From positions 124,001 through 188,000 of the forward strand of contig JANQNH010000018.1 in the NCBI GenBank assembly GCA_028279655.1: a stretch of 64,000 nucleotides of DNA, read 5' to 3'. The notes below the pieces were generated by a model that saw nothing but the letters and a program-made list of their open reading frames with translations, searched no databases and was not told the DNA's origin. This document shows positions 8,618-17,819 of the stretch, piece after piece. Position 1 is the first letter of the stretch; the number at the start of each line of letters is the position of its first letter. Source of the stretch: Candidatus Nanoarchaeia archaeon. Lineage in GTDB: Archaea > Nanobdellota > Nanobdellia > Woesearchaeales > JACPBV01. The position numbers and the translations under genes are program-made.

Positions 8618-9283
8618 TTAGATCTCAATTTTATTGTGCAGTAAGTTGCCTATCACCTGATATGCATCCACAAGGTTTTCTTCTTTGAAGAAGATCATCA
8701 TCTCAGCGCCAATGGTATGGAATGACTGGATAGAGATATTTCTAAAAGCCAATGCTCTGGTGATCCTATAATAAATACCTGGAATGTCCTTTGTGATTTT
8801 TTCCCAATTAACCGTTACGTAGGCTAGATTATCACATTCAGAGGTTATATTATGTTTTTTAATCGCCTGTTTGACATATTTTTTGTTTTTTTGGTTTGTG
8901 AAAATCACTATTTCGTATGTTCCTTCAACAAAGGATAGGAATTCCCCTTTATTCCGCTTAATATTCTTATACAGGTAATCAAGGATCTTCTTAACTTCTG
9001 GTGTTTTCTCTATCGCTACTTCGTAGATCTGTGATTTTGTGGATATCTCTAGATTATCTGGAAACCTCCATTGAAATATTGATTTTTTTGATGTTTCTGA
9101 AGCATAACGCCTTAGTCCCATACTTATGGCTGTGGTTCTTACTTTTTTACCTAGCTCTTTTTCTATCGCTGGCTGTAATTTTAATGCAAGGGCTGAAATA
9201 TTTACCAATTCTTGTTGTAGAATATCTATAATGAATGGATTTTTCTTTAGTTCTCCTTTTACTAGATGTTGAACAGTTACCAT
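8618..9283 (-). CDS. Archaeal ACT-domain protein with N-terminal helical domain
   Basis: 221 residues. The first 75 form a helical region (NISALALKLQPAIEKELGKK, then AISMGLRRY) that recurs in archaeal proteins ending in ACT modules. The remainder carries one or two ACT-like units, the last being IPGIYYRITRALAFRNISIQSFHT. ACT domains bind amino acids and control enzymes or transcription. A distant homologue with the same layout lies at 56530-57219 next to serA, which favours an amino-acid-sensing role. No catalytic domain is present. Confidence 0.75.
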   Translation of the reverse strand: MVTVQHLVKGELKKNPFIIDILQQELVNISALALKLQPAIEKELGKKVRTTAISMGLRRYASETSKKSIFQWRFPDNLEISTKSQIYEVAIEKTPEVKKILDYLYKNIKRNKGEFLSFVEGTYEIVIFTNQKNKKYVKQAIKKHNITSECDNLAYVTVNWEKITKDIPGIYYRITRALAFRNISIQSFHTIGAEMMIFFKEENLVDAYQVIGNLLHNKIEI

Positions 9284-9378
9284 TCTTCTTTGTATTGTAT
9301 GCTTATTTAAATATTTTTCTAAATTTTTGTTAAATTTTTAACATTAAGTTATTATATTGTGTTTTAATACCGACCTGT

Positions 9379-9774
9379 ATGAAGATTGCAATAGCTTTTG
9401 ATGATGCGCTTGGACATGGGTTATTGGCTAACGCTTCAGCTTGTATAGCCTCTGGTCTTTTCCATAAAGAAGAAGATCTACTTGGACCTCAGATAGAGGC
9501 TGATTATTATACCTATATCTCTATAACTAAGATTCCAATCCTTATTGTGAGAAAGAAAAATAAAAATTGGAAAGAACTTCTGAATAGAGCTAAGAAGAAT
9601 AAGCTGAAATATATGGTCTTTACAAGGGAAGGTCAGTCAACTACTAGTTATGAAGAGTATATAGAAAGAGTAAAAGGAAAGCCTATCGAAGAGGTTAAGG
9701 TTATTGGAATAGGTGTTTTGGGGGAAGACAGTATTGTACAGAAGTTCTGCGGTGATCTGCCTTTGTTGAGGTAA
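9379..9774 (+). CDS. DUF2000-family protein
   Basis: 131 residues matching DUF2000 by its start (AIAFDDALGHGLLANASACIASGL), the run IPILIVRKKNK and the end strand VKVIGIGVLGE. DUF2000 proteins are related in fold to peptidyl-tRNA hydrolase type 2, but their activity is not established. The gene is followed after 2 bp by a DUF1450-like gene, so both are likely on one transcript. No signal peptide or membrane segment. Confidence 0.75.
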   Translation: MKIAIAFDDALGHGLLANASACIASGLFHKEEDLLGPQIEADYYTYISITKIPILIVRKKNKNWKELLNRAKKNKLKYMVFTREGQSTTSYEEYIERVKGKPIEEVKVIGIGVLGEDSIVQKFCGDLPLLR

Positions 9775-9776
9775 AG

Positions 9777-10022
9777 ATGGCTAAATATGGTGTTTCTTTT
9801 TGTAAGTGTAATCTTGAGGAGTTTGGGGATGCGGCCTTTAGAAGGGTGGAGAACGACCCCCTTTATGATGTTGAGGTTAAGGATTGCCTTTATAGATGTC
9901 CTGCTGGGAGAGCTAGTGATTGCCGTGATAAACCTTTCTGTTTTGTTGATCATACGGTGTATTCTGCTAGTACTGCAGATGAATTAGCTGATATCATAAT
10001 CAGAATTAAAGGAGAGGTTTAG
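9777..10022 (+). CDS. Small cysteine-rich protein, DUF1450/YuzB-like
   Basis: 81 residues with six cysteines (FCKCN near the start; CLYRC; DCRD; FCFVDH). The order CxxN, DVEVKDCLYxC, then a strand and TADELADII resembles DUF1450 (YuzB) proteins, which have a thioredoxin-like fold and paired cysteines that could bind metal or an iron-sulfur cluster. Compared with that family there is a short insertion carrying an extra cysteine. It starts 2 bp after the DUF2000 stop. Function unknown. Confidence 0.65.
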   Translation: MAKYGVSFCKCNLEEFGDAAFRRVENDPLYDVEVKDCLYRCPAGRASDCRDKPFCFVDHTVYSASTADELADIIIRIKGEV

Positions 10023-10035
10023 TGTTTGGTCTTAA

Positions 10036-10974
10036 ATGAAGCTTAATGCTAAAAAGGATGTAGAACAAATGGAGGTATTGTTAGATGATGTTGGTAATTT
10101 CTTTTATGGTCTGGCATTGGATCAACATCAGGGAGGAACTATGCTTAGCCTAACAGAAAATAAAGTAATTCAGCATAGGCATTTTTTAGAGAGGCTTCTT
10201 AACCAATATAAAGAAGATGATTCTATTACGAGTGATTTGCGTCAAGCAATAAGATACCTTTATCCAGATGATTATGGTATGCCTTTTGAAGATCCTTGGA
10301 AAGATTCCTTTAGATTTTGTAATGGGTGGGGGAGGCTTGATGCTTTCCTATCAATGTATCTATCCCCTGTGATTGGCAGCCTGGTGAATTCTTATTTATA
10401 CGCTGGTAAGGATGTGCCTATTGATAGAAGATTTACGTTACCTCAAAGGCAGGATCTACAACCAGAGAATATTGCTACACTTGGCCCTGCAAGGACAGAC
10501 AGTTATCTGGCAGCGTCATTTTATCGGTTTTCTGTTGCACCTGATGCACATATCGGGCTTCATCCAACTTTTGAAGAAGCACTGGGGTATGTTGTTAGTG
10601 GACTTGTCGATTGCGGAATTGTTCCAACTGTATATACAGGGAGTGATAATTTTGTTTTTGGGAAAAGATATGATGGAATTGAGATAGTGGATACATTTGT
10701 CTTATCTACAGATCCAATGGTTCTCTTAAAAAGGAAAGACGTCTCTGATATGGGCTCAGTTACATCACACCCTGCAGTACGTCACTTGGTCGATCTTAGA
10801 TATGATTTTGTTCCAAGCAAATCAAAAGCACAGGCAGTTGTAGATTGCCTCAATGGCGTTGCTGATGGAGTACTTACCTCTCTACGTTGTTATGAACCAG
10901 AATTTTTTGATGTGGTTAAGCAATTTGATCCTGTACCAATGAGCTGGTCGGTTTTTGCAAGAAGCGAAATTTGA
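10036..10974 (+). CDS. Unknown protein with prephenate-dehydratase-like domain
   Basis: 312 residues. The N-terminal 140 are helical and unrecognised. From about residue 147 the sequence (ATLGPARTDSYLAA, then HPTFEEALGYVVSGLVDCGIVPTVY) resembles the start of prephenate dehydratase and BacA-type prephenate decarboxylase domains, which share a periplasmic-binding-protein fold. The hallmark catalytic TRF motif of dehydratases is not visible, so catalysis of that reaction is doubtful. It starts 13 bp after the preceding small gene and may be in its operon. It could be a ligand-binding relative rather than an enzyme. Confidence 0.6.
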   Translation: MKLNAKKDVEQMEVLLDDVGNFFYGLALDQHQGGTMLSLTENKVIQHRHFLERLLNQYKEDDSITSDLRQAIRYLYPDDYGMPFEDPWKDSFRFCNGWGRLDAFLSMYLSPVIGSLVNSYLYAGKDVPIDRRFTLPQRQDLQPENIATLGPARTDSYLAASFYRFSVAPDAHIGLHPTFEEALGYVVSGLVDCGIVPTVYTGSDNFVFGKRYDGIEIVDTFVLSTDPMVLLKRKDVSDMGSVTSHPAVRHLVDLRYDFVPSKSKAQAVVDCLNGVADGVLTSLRCYEPEFFDVVKQFDPVPMSWSVFARSEI

Positions 10975-11039
10975 TTTCTGCGAAAGCTTTAAATAGAGCG
11001 TGAGAATCCTTAGGGTTATAAATAATGGAGGTTGTTACA

Positions 11040-11468
11040 ATGACAATACTAGGATTTAATTTTAAGGAAATAAATGTTACGAGAAAAGAAGGTGTTAAGG
11101 GAAAGATAAACATAAAGAATAATGTTGTTATAACAGATGTTAAGGAGCATGACCTTAGTCTTGGTGATAAGAACCAGAGTGCGTTGAGATTCACATTTGA
11201 GTTCTCTTCAGTATATGATCCTGATATGGGGAAGATTGTATTGGGCGGGGATCTTATGTTCATGGAGTCATCTACAAAGACCAAGCAGATCCTGGATGAG
11301 TGGAATAAGTCAAAGAAGATCGATAAGGAGATTATGGCAGCTCTGCTTAACACTGTTCTTACAAAGTGCAATATAGAGGCCCTGGTTTTGAGCCAGAAGG
11401 TCAGTCTGCCTCCTCCGATCCCGATGCCGTCTGTGAAAGGGGCTGAGGAGAAGCCAGCTAAGAAGTGA
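11040..11468 (+). CDS. Conserved archaeal small protein, possibly SecB-like fold
   Basis: 142 residues from the ATG at 11040. A GGAGGT at 11027-11032 is correctly spaced for this start and would lie inside the gene if the upstream ATG at 11025 were used. The sequence alternates beta strands, then a helix (KEIMAALLNTVLTKCN), and ends with the proline-rich LPPPIPMP followed by a short charged tail. The order of strands, long helix and Pro-rich end is reminiscent of SecB-type chaperones, but similarity is faint. Function unknown. No membrane segment. Confidence 0.65.
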   Translation: MTILGFNFKEINVTRKEGVKGKINIKNNVVITDVKEHDLSLGDKNQSALRFTFEFSSVYDPDMGKIVLGGDLMFMESSTKTKQILDEWNKSKKIDKEIMAALLNTVLTKCNIEALVLSQKVSLPPPIPMPSVKGAEEKPAKK

Positions 11469-11548
11469 TCCTATAGCTTGGTTTTATATTTTTTATATTC
11501 TAAGAGGTAAGTATTTTCTTGCTTTTGTTGAGACTGAATCAGTAAAAC

Positions 11549-11910
11549 GGATGCGTTCAAAATCTAGCTACGCTAGGGTTAGCAGCTTCAAAGTTCTCGA
11601 TGTTAGTATTTCAAAAAAATTTTGAGTCAGTCCCTACCTCAACCATTTTAGAAATAAAAGATTTCTAAACCTTCAAAGTTGCTTTGCAACGTTTGAAGTA
11701 AAGGGTGAGGATTGATCGGGACTGACTAAATTTTTAGGAAATTAGGAAGCTTAAATGAAGTCATTCACCTCCAATCCTAAAGGATGGAGATATCTTGCTT
11801 CCTAATTTATAGCTGACATTCCCCGTAAGGGACATCCCCCTTGTCAGCTACATCTAAATTTTTTATAGAACTTTGACCTTAGGCTGCTAACCTACATTTT
11901 GAACGCATCC
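11549..11910. mobile_element. 362-bp non-coding transposon-like element with terminal inverted repeats and 10-bp target duplication
   Basis: The ends are inverted copies of GGATGCGTTCAAAAT (11549-11563 and 11896-11910), and the similarity continues inwards to the GGTTAGCAGC and TCAAAGTTC blocks (to 11596 and from 11868). The element is flanked by the perfect direct repeat TCAGTAAAAC (11539-11548 and 11911-11920), as expected of a target-site duplication. There is no ORF inside. The interior folds into successive stems: GTCAGTCCC with GGGACTGAC enclosing two smaller hairpins, AATTAGGAAGC with GCTTCCTAATT, and TAGCTGACA with TGTCAGCTA. It may be a MITE-like element or a mobile structured RNA. 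Confidence 0.8.
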
Positions 11911-11960
11911 TCAGTAAAACATAACCTTTATAAAACATAATTCGTTCTCTAGATACCGAA

Positions 11961-14474
11961 ATGGAAAGGAAAAAACCTGAGATGGAAGTGAAGTTAAAGG
12001 TAGCTGAGGCTATACAGGATGATGTTAATAAAGGTATTGTGAGGATCGACAACAGCTTTATGCAGCAGATCGGTGTCAGGGTTGGAGATATAGTTGAGAT
12101 CGAGGGAGAGAAGAAGACTGTAGCTATTGCTGACAGGGCTTATCCAGGGGATATCGGCCTTAATATAATCAGATCAGACGGTATTATAAGAAGGAACGCA
12201 AAGACAGGAATAGGAGAACTGGTTAAGGTAAGGAAGGGGGATGTTAAGGAAGCCAAGAAGGTGATAATCGCTCCTGCAAAGAAAGGGGTTATGATTAGGG
12301 CTCCTCCAGATATCTTCAAGCAAGGGCTGCTTGGGAGGGCTGTTGTCAAAGGTGATCTGGTATCTCTTGGCGGTACCAGAAGGAGAAGGACGACTATGAT
12401 GGATAATCCTTTTTTTGATGATGTATTTAGCATACTTGGTAATGAGGTTGTCCCTGGTTTTGGTTTTGGAGACCTTAAGTTTGTTGTTGCTGATACAAAT
12501 CCTAAGCAGGCTGTCATAATCTCAGATCAAACGCAGGTTGAGTTCAATCCTGAAGCTGTCGAGATAACCGAAGAGAAGACCTTAGAGGTCACTTATGAGG
12601 ATATTGGCGGATTGCAGGAGGAGATCAAGAAGGTAAGGGAGATGGTTGAGCTTCCTTTGAAACACCCTGAACTTTTCCAGAGGCTAGGGATAGATGCTCC
12701 AAAAGGAGTTCTTTTGCATGGTCCTCCAGGCACTGGAAAGACATTATTGGCAAAGGCTGTTGCTAATGAGACTAATTCACATTTTATACTTATTAATGGA
12801 CCTGAGATCATGAGCAAATATTATGGCCAATCAGAAGAGAACCTTAGGAAGAAGTTTGAGGAGGCTTCAAAGAACGCCCCTTCTATCATCTTTATAGATG
12901 AGATAGATGCTATCGCCAGCAAGAGGGAAGAGACAAAAGGGGAGGTAGAGAGAAGAGTTGTTGCACAGTTGCTGGCCAATATGGACGGATTGCAGAGCAG
13001 GGGGAAGGTAGTTGTTATTGCTGCTACCAATGTTCCAAATATATTAGACCCTGCCTTAAGGAGGCCTGGAAGGTTTGACAGGGAGATAGAGATAGGGGTT
13101 CCATCTAAGGAAGGAAGATTGGATGTTCTTAAGATCCATACCAGGAATATGCCCTTGTATAAGAGAGAGCAGGCAGTAAGGGAATTGAAGGATGTTGATG
13201 ATAACTATAAGAACGTGCTTTTTAACATAATCAGTCTGGTGAGCAAGAATAAGCTGTCCAAGAAGAATCTTGAGTCAAGTATACAGAAGTTCCTGAAGGA
13301 GCATCCTGATAAGAACGAGATGTTTAAGGATGTTGATCTGGATAGGTTATACAGGCATGTTCAGACAGTCTTTAGTAATGATAATCTTGTCAGCCTGGAT
13401 GAGATTGCTAATGTAACCTATGGTTTTGTCGGTGCTGATTTAGCAGCTCTGGCTAAGGAGGCTGCTATGATTGTACTTCGTAGGGTTCTTCCTGACTTGA
13501 AGCTTAAAGAAGAGGAGGCTATCCCAAAAGAGTTACTGGAGAGCCTGAGGATTACCCAGAGGGACTTTAAGGATTCTCTGAAGGTTGTACGGCCTTCTGC
13601 ATTAAGAGAGGTCTTGATAGAGAAGCCGACTACTAAATGGGCTGATATTGGTGGATTAGATATGGTTAAGCAGGAGTTGATAGAGGCAGTAGAGTGGCCT
13701 TTGAAGCATCCTGAGAGCTTCAGAAGGATGGGTGTAAAGCCACCTAAGGGAATCCTGTTGTATGGGGCTCCTGGAACTGGAAAAACATTATTAGCAAAGG
13801 CTGTCGCTAATGAAAGTAATGCTAATTTCATCTCTGTTAAGGGACCTGAATTGCTTTCTAAGTGGGTTGGTGAGAGTGAGAAGGCTGTAAGGGAGGTCTT
13901 TAAGAAGGCCAGGCAGACTGCTCCTACTATAATATTCTTTGATGAGATAGATTCATTAGCTCCGAAGAGGGGGGCAAATTCAGGTTCGCATGTTACAGAG
14001 ACCGTGGTTAATCAATTGTTGACAGAGATGGATGGTCTTGAGGAGATGCAGGATGTTGTGGTTATTGCAGCTTCTAACAGACCAGATATCATCGATACTT
14101 CACTTCTTAGACCTGGCAGGTTTGACAGGATGATCCTTGCAACTGTGCCTGATGAAAAGACCAGGATGGAGATATTTAAGGTTCATACAAAAGGGATGCC
14201 TCTGAAGAACGTATCTTTAGAGTCCCTGGCTAATAAGACAGAGGGTTATGCCGGAGCTGATATAGAGGCTGTCTGTAGGGAGGCTGCGATATTGGCTCTT
14301 AGGAATGATATGAAGGCTAAAGAGATCACTTCTAAGTTCTTTGATGAGGCTTTGGAGAAGGTCAGGGCTTCTATCACACCTGAGGTTGAGAAGGCCTATG
14401 AGGAACTAGGCGCTATGTTCAGTGCTGCTAAAGGTAAGCAGATGAAGGATGAGATGCCTAGCTATTTTGGTTGA
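11961..14474 (+). CDS. CDC48/VAT-type AAA+ ATPase
   Basis: Archaeal p97 homologue: a hexameric unfoldase that feeds substrates to the proteasome. Residues 1-190 are the N domain (double-psi barrel). D1 has Walker A GPPGTGKT, Walker [10 protein letters not shown] and the [13 protein letters not shown] helix. D2 has GAPGTGKT (Ala in place of the usual Pro), [12 protein letters not shown] and [14 protein letters not shown]. At 837 residues it is about 100 longer than usual. Most of the excess is a helical, lysine-rich insert at about 400-474 in the D1 lid, between HTRNMPL and [16 protein letters not shown] box at 11927-11936 lies just beyond the upstream element; no ribosome site is seen, so it is probably leaderless. 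Confidence 0.95.
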   Translation: MERKKPEMEVKLKVAEAIQDDVNKGIVRIDNSFMQQIGVRVGDIVEIEGEKKTVAIADRAYPGDIGLNIIRSDGIIRRNAKTGIGELVKVRKGDVKEAKKVIIAPAKKGVMIRAPPDIFKQGLLGRAVVKGDLVSLGGTRRRRTTMMDNPFFDDVFSILGNEVVPGFGFGDLKFVVADTNPKQAVIISDQTQVEFNPEAVEITEEKTLEVTYEDIGGLQEEIKKVREMVELPLKHPELFQRLGIDAPKGVLLHGPPGTGKTLLAKAVANETNSHFILINGPEIMSKYYGQSEENLRKKFEEASKNAPSIIFIDEIDAIASKREETKGEVERRVVAQLLANMDGLQSRGKVVVIAATNVPNILDPALRRPGRFDREIEIGVPSKEGRLDVLKIHTRNMPLYKREQAVRELKDVDDNYKNVLFNIISLVSKNKLSKKNLESSIQKFLKEHPDKNEMFKDVDLDRLYRHVQTVFSNDNLVSLDEIANVTYGFVGADLAALAKEAAMIVLRRVLPDLKLKEEEAIPKELLESLRITQRDFKDSLKVVRPSALREVLIEKPTTKWADIGGLDMVKQELIEAVEWPLKHPESFRRMGVKPPKGILLYGAPGTGKTLLAKAVANESNANFISVKGPELLSKWVGESEKAVREVFKKARQTAPTIIFFDEIDSLAPKRGANSGSHVTETVVNQLLTEMDGLEEMQDVVVIAASNRPDIIDTSLLRPGRFDRMILATVPDEKTRMEIFKVHTKGMPLKNVSLESLANKTEGYAGADIEAVCREAAILALRNDMKAKEITSKFFDEALEKVRASITPEVEKAYEELGAMFSAAKGKQMKDEMPSYFG

Positions 14475-14494
14475 AGAGATTATTCTTGATTTCA

Positions 14495-14854
14495 ATGAGC
14501 CGAGTTATATTTGGGGATAGAGCAGCTTTGGATCAGGCATTAATGGAGAGGGGACAAAAATACCGGTATGAGATCCTTGAGGGTTTAGTTCTGATAAGAG
14601 CAATAAGAGAAGATGAGCTTGCGCAATTGTCTGATGCTGGTCAGGATTCATTTCGATTTACTCCAGACACCTGCTATGATACTCTTCTTACCTCTTATGT
14701 TAAGTATCCTGCTGAGCAGAGGACTGGAGTTATAGTCCTACATACAGTGAGCGCAGAGGATATTAGGGAAAAGAGATTCCATGGTAATATTCATTACGGA
14801 TTTCCTAGGTGTGTTAGGGAGTTTTATGGTAATGTAGAAGTATTTAGGTATTGA
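14495..14854 (+). CDS. Unknown small protein
   Basis: 119 residues from ATG at 14495. An upstream TTG at 14471 would overlap the cdc48 stop, but neither start has a clear ribosome site. The protein is soluble, with a pattern suggesting mixed alpha/beta (VIFGDRAALDQAL, VLIRAIREDELAQL, GVIVLHTVSAEDI). No motif is recognised. Its position directly after cdc48 makes co-transcription possible. Confidence 0.55.
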   Translation: MSRVIFGDRAALDQALMERGQKYRYEILEGLVLIRAIREDELAQLSDAGQDSFRFTPDTCYDTLLTSYVKYPAEQRTGVIVLHTVSAEDIREKRFHGNIHYGFPRCVREFYGNVEVFRY

Positions 14855-14907
14855 GAGTTTAGGTCGATCTGGCAGAAAGAAAAAAAGAAATATACCTGAT
14901 TTATTGC

Positions 14908-15375
14908 TTAAACCTCTGCAAACAGAATCATATAGTTATGGCCGGATTTCTTTGCGCATTTTGGGCAATAGGCGTAATGGACATAGTAGTCTTTGGCTTT
15001 TTTCCCTTTTTTTGAGAGGTATTTCTCCATCTCTTTGATGAACTTTGGTATTGCGTTGTATGGGCCGTCAAACACCTTTGCCTGGAAGGTTCCTGAGATG
15101 TAGGCTGCATTATCGATAGGTTTTGTTGTCATCATATAGATCTCTGACTTGAATGGTGAAGGATCATGGAACAGGACCAACCATTCCTTAATAGGCGGTT
15201 CTGCTTTTGCCTCTTTTACAATATTCCACATCTTCATAATCTTCTTCCCAATCATCGGAGGGAAGGGTATGTGGAACAATGTAGGTACAGTCTCTTTAAT
15301 AAATGGTTTGTCCTTCCACTTAAATTCCTTTTTGTCCCATCTTTTTGGATCGAATTCAGGGCAGCATTCTTTCAT
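14908..15375 (-). CDS. Conserved protein of unknown function with C-terminal CxxC
   Basis: 155 residues. An AGGTGA ribosome site sits directly against the first ATG (15384), so the in-frame ATG nine bases later (MKECCPEF) is the better start. The family pattern is visible: CCPEFDPKRWDKKEF at the start, IPFPPMIGKKI, then SGTFQAKVFDGPYNAI, and the end YCPKCAKKSGHNY. The two N-terminal and two C-terminal cysteines could bind a metal. The central part resembles GyrI-like effector-binding folds, but I cannot confirm this. Confidence 0.7.
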   Translation of the reverse strand: MKECCPEFDPKRWDKKEFKWKDKPFIKETVPTLFHIPFPPMIGKKIMKMWNIVKEAKAEPPIKEWLVLFHDPSPFKSEIYMMTTKPIDNAAYISGTFQAKVFDGPYNAIPKFIKEMEKYLSKKGKKAKDYYVHYAYCPKCAKKSGHNYMILFAEV

Positions 15376-15402
15376 TGCATTCACCTCTTGGTTTTTTATT
15401 AC

Positions 15403-16278
15403 TTAAATGTTGCGGGTTTTTACACACCTATAACCTTGATATTCTGGACCTGAGTTTTTTATTCTTGATAGGATATAACCATTGTATGCAACTAGGTAGG
15501 CTCTGTCACCCTTTGATTCATTGGTCCAATAATAGATTACCTGTGAATGGGGATTCCACAACGGGGTTTCTTTGTCTGGCTTTACTTCATACATTGCGGT
15601 TCCTTCATCGTCGATGTATCCTTTGGAGTTTTTATCTTTCCTTGTCATGGACCTTACTATCTCTTCCTTTGTTGGGAGTCTCCAGATGTTTTTTGCTTCC
15701 TGTAGTCTTGTCCCTTCTTCGTCTAGTCTGGCACAGTTATCCATTGCAGTATGCCAATCTGTTCCTTTCAATGGAAATCCCTTGCCTTGGGGTGCCCAGG
15801 TTAGTGTGATCTGATTTCCTTGAATTGTCCTTGGTCCAAAATAATTGTCATTGAACCTGTTCTCTACCCTGATAAGCTGCGGGATTCCAAAGGATAGGAT
15901 TATGATAAGCAGGAGTATAACAGACAGATAAGTCATCAATTTTTTCTTGAATTCTCCGAAGTAGAAACCAGAGGCAAAAAGCATTATGGGCATAAAGATA
16001 AGGATCCTTCCGGCATTACTATTGAAAAAAAACATTGAGAAGATTCCAAGTGCAATGAATAATACAGATCCAATCTTTCTGTGGTATATAGCGATTAATG
16101 ATAATGCTAGGAAGATAATGGGTATTGAAAGATATTGGGTAAATGTAAGTGAGATGTTCTTTAGAAGCGATTCATAGTACCAACCCTCATGAAAGGCTTC
16201 GTTGATACCCCAATATGACCAGAACCCTATAATCGAGAGGGAGAGAATTAGGGTAATCCATCCTATGATCTTTCTCAA
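15403..16278 (-). CDS. Membrane protein with DUF1566 domain
   Basis: 291 residues: four or five hydrophobic segments in the first 130 (N-terminal GWITLILSLSIIGF, then ISIPIIFLALSL-type helices), then an extracellular part with the DUF1566 (Lcl C-terminal) signatures: WRLPTKEEIVRSM, a YYWTNESKGDRAYLVAYNG segment and the closing YRCVK. DUF1566 occurs in cell-surface and phage-tail-like proteins with a lectin-like fold; its ligand is unknown. The start lies 3 bp after the stop of the 54-residue membrane protein gene, so both form an operon. Confidence 0.75.
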   Translation of the reverse strand: MRKIIGWITLILSLSIIGFWSYWGINEAFHEGWYYESLLKNISLTFTQYLSIPIIFLALSLIAIYHRKIGSVLFIALGIFSMFFFNSNAGRILIFMPIMLFASGFYFGEFKKKLMTYLSVILLLIIILSFGIPQLIRVENRFNDNYFGPRTIQGNQITLTWAPQGKGFPLKGTDWHTAMDNCARLDEEGTRLQEAKNIWRLPTKEEIVRSMTRKDKNSKGYIDDEGTAMYEVKPDKETPLWNPHSQVIYYWTNESKGDRAYLVAYNGYILSRIKNSGPEYQGYRCVKTRNI

Positions 16279-16281
16279 TTT

Positions 16282-16446
16282 CTACCTCTTTGAGATCAGG
16301 GCTGTTATGATAAGGCCAATACCCAGTCCTGCCATAATGCTCCCAACAAAGGCCATTGTAGAGATTGGCAGGAAGAAGAATCCTACGCCTATACCTAAAA
16401 TTATGCCTCCTCCTGTAGCCCATGTACTCCTGTCTTCTGTTTTCAT
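16282..16446 (-). CDS. 54-residue membrane protein
   Basis: A short gene with a strong GGAGGT (16451-16456) five bases before the ATG. The product starts MKTEDRSTWATGGG and has two hydrophobic segments, the first GIILGIGVGFFFLPIS, the second rich in glycine (GSIMAGLGIGLIITALI), ending ISKR. Glycine-zipper-like spacing suggests helix packing. It precedes the DUF1566 membrane protein with a 3-bp gap, so it is probably a partner of that protein. No known family recognised. Confidence 0.75.
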   Translation of the reverse strand: MKTEDRSTWATGGGIILGIGVGFFFLPISTMAFVGSIMAGLGIGLIITALISKR

Positions 16447-16533
16447 TTTTACCTCCTTATACTTTTAATTATCTTGTATTTAAATAATTATCTTATATCT
16501 GCTAGACCATGATTGGATATTGTGATCAAACCC

Positions 16534-17617
16534 TCATCCTTCAGTCCATATCGCATCGGTCTTTTTTGCAATTGCCTCTACTTCTTTCTTATGGGAGAAC
16601 AGCATGCATTCTTTTCTTGGAATTATCCCATGATTTTATAGATTTACGTAATTCACTGAAGAATTCTGACCTAAGGATATCTTTTATTGGTTTGTCTTTG
16701 ATATTGTCTGCAGCAAAATGGCTGTAGGGGCAGGGTTCGACATATCCATCTGCGTTGATGTGTATCATCCCCTTGCCTGCAGCCTGGCAAGGACCATCAT
16801 ATTCATCTGCTGGGAGATGGAAGATAGGGGGTTTAGCTTCTTTTTTTCTTAGACTTAAGGCTCTTTCTCTATATATCCTGTCCTGGTCTGTCAATATGAA
16901 TGATCTGTTGAGGTTTTTTTCAAATGGTATATAGTCTGTAAAGAATCCGAACCTTGCTCCTTGATCCCATTGTCTGTCCAGCCATTCCCTGGATGTTACG
17001 TACTTAATGTTCATATTTGTTATCATTGTTGAGAATGCGAAGGGTATATGGTTCTTTTTGAGAAGATACATCGCTTTTTTTACTTTCTTTGAGACCCCTT
17101 CTCCTCTTCTTAGGTCTATATAATGATCTTTTCCTTCAACCGATATAACAGGAAGGATGTTTTTTGCCTGCTTTAGGGTTTTAATATGGGGTTCTAATAG
17201 GGTTCCATTAGTGTAAAATACAAAGAAGGATTCTTTGAAGGATGTTATCTTTTCTATAATTCCCTTGATGAGAAGAGGCTCCCCTCCTGCAATGATGAAA
17301 AAGTAGATGCCTAGTTTCTGACATTCCTCTATCGTGTCTGAGATCTTCTCTAAAGGGAGTTGTTCTTTAAAGCTATAGTTCATCGCATAGCATCCTTTGC
17401 AGTCCAGGTTGCAGTTCCATGTCACTGAAAATACGCAGAGGAAGGGAATTGGTATCTTCAGCTGCTCTTCTTTTTTAATCCTTAGTTTCTCACCTTTTTT
17501 TGTAATAGAGATAAAATGTTTTGTGCGTGATATCAGTTCTGGTAAGTCTGATGGTGATTTCATTGCCTGAGCTAGGATTATCTTTAGATATTTTAACAGT
17601 TTATCCCCCTCTAACAT
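16534..17617 (-). pseudogene. Radical SAM/SPASM-like protein with C-terminal frameshift
   Basis: The main frame (16589-17617, 342 residues) is a radical SAM protein: CNLDCKGCYA (cluster cysteines, about 69-77), IAGGEPLL, SVEGKD and the C-terminal GMIHINADGYVEPCPYSHF with CQAAGKG, as in SPASM-type enzymes. The frame ends abruptly in RMHAVLP. A different frame across an A-rich run (about 16609-16620) continues as KECMLFSHKKEVEAIAKK and stops at 16534, which is the usual ending of this family. So there is either a one-base sequencing error or a recent frameshift. The core enzyme would otherwise be intact. The substrate is unknown. Confidence 0.75.
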
Positions 17618-17792
17618 CTTTTTGCTTGATATTTGTTATTATATAAATATTTCCAAATCCTTGTTTGACCCTATGTTGCTATATGCTTTCTTTCTGCAAG
17701 TGAACTGGTCTTGTCTGGAGATCATTCGATTCATGCGGCTATCTAAGATTGAAAAATTTATACTGAAACTTAACTAAAACCGAAATATTTAA

Positions 17793-17809
17793 ATAACATT
17801 CAGTGTTAT
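17793..17809. promoter_or_regulatory. Palindromic operator of the PerR/Fur-like gene
   Basis: ATAACATTCAGTGTTAT: arms ATAACA and TGTTAT are perfect, with one mismatch towards the centre. It directly follows the TATA-like AAATATTTAAAT (17783-17794) and precedes the start codon at 17820 by 10 bases, the place where a bound repressor would block polymerase. Autoregulation by the Fur-family product is the likely role. Confidence 0.65.
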
Positions 17810-17819
17810 CTAACAATAT

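Noticed and set aside
16187-16423. 78-residue ORF on the minus strand
   Set aside because: It is out of frame with the well-supported 54-residue gene at 16282-16446 and the DUF1566 gene, and its Arg/Tyr-rich product looks like a frame shadow.
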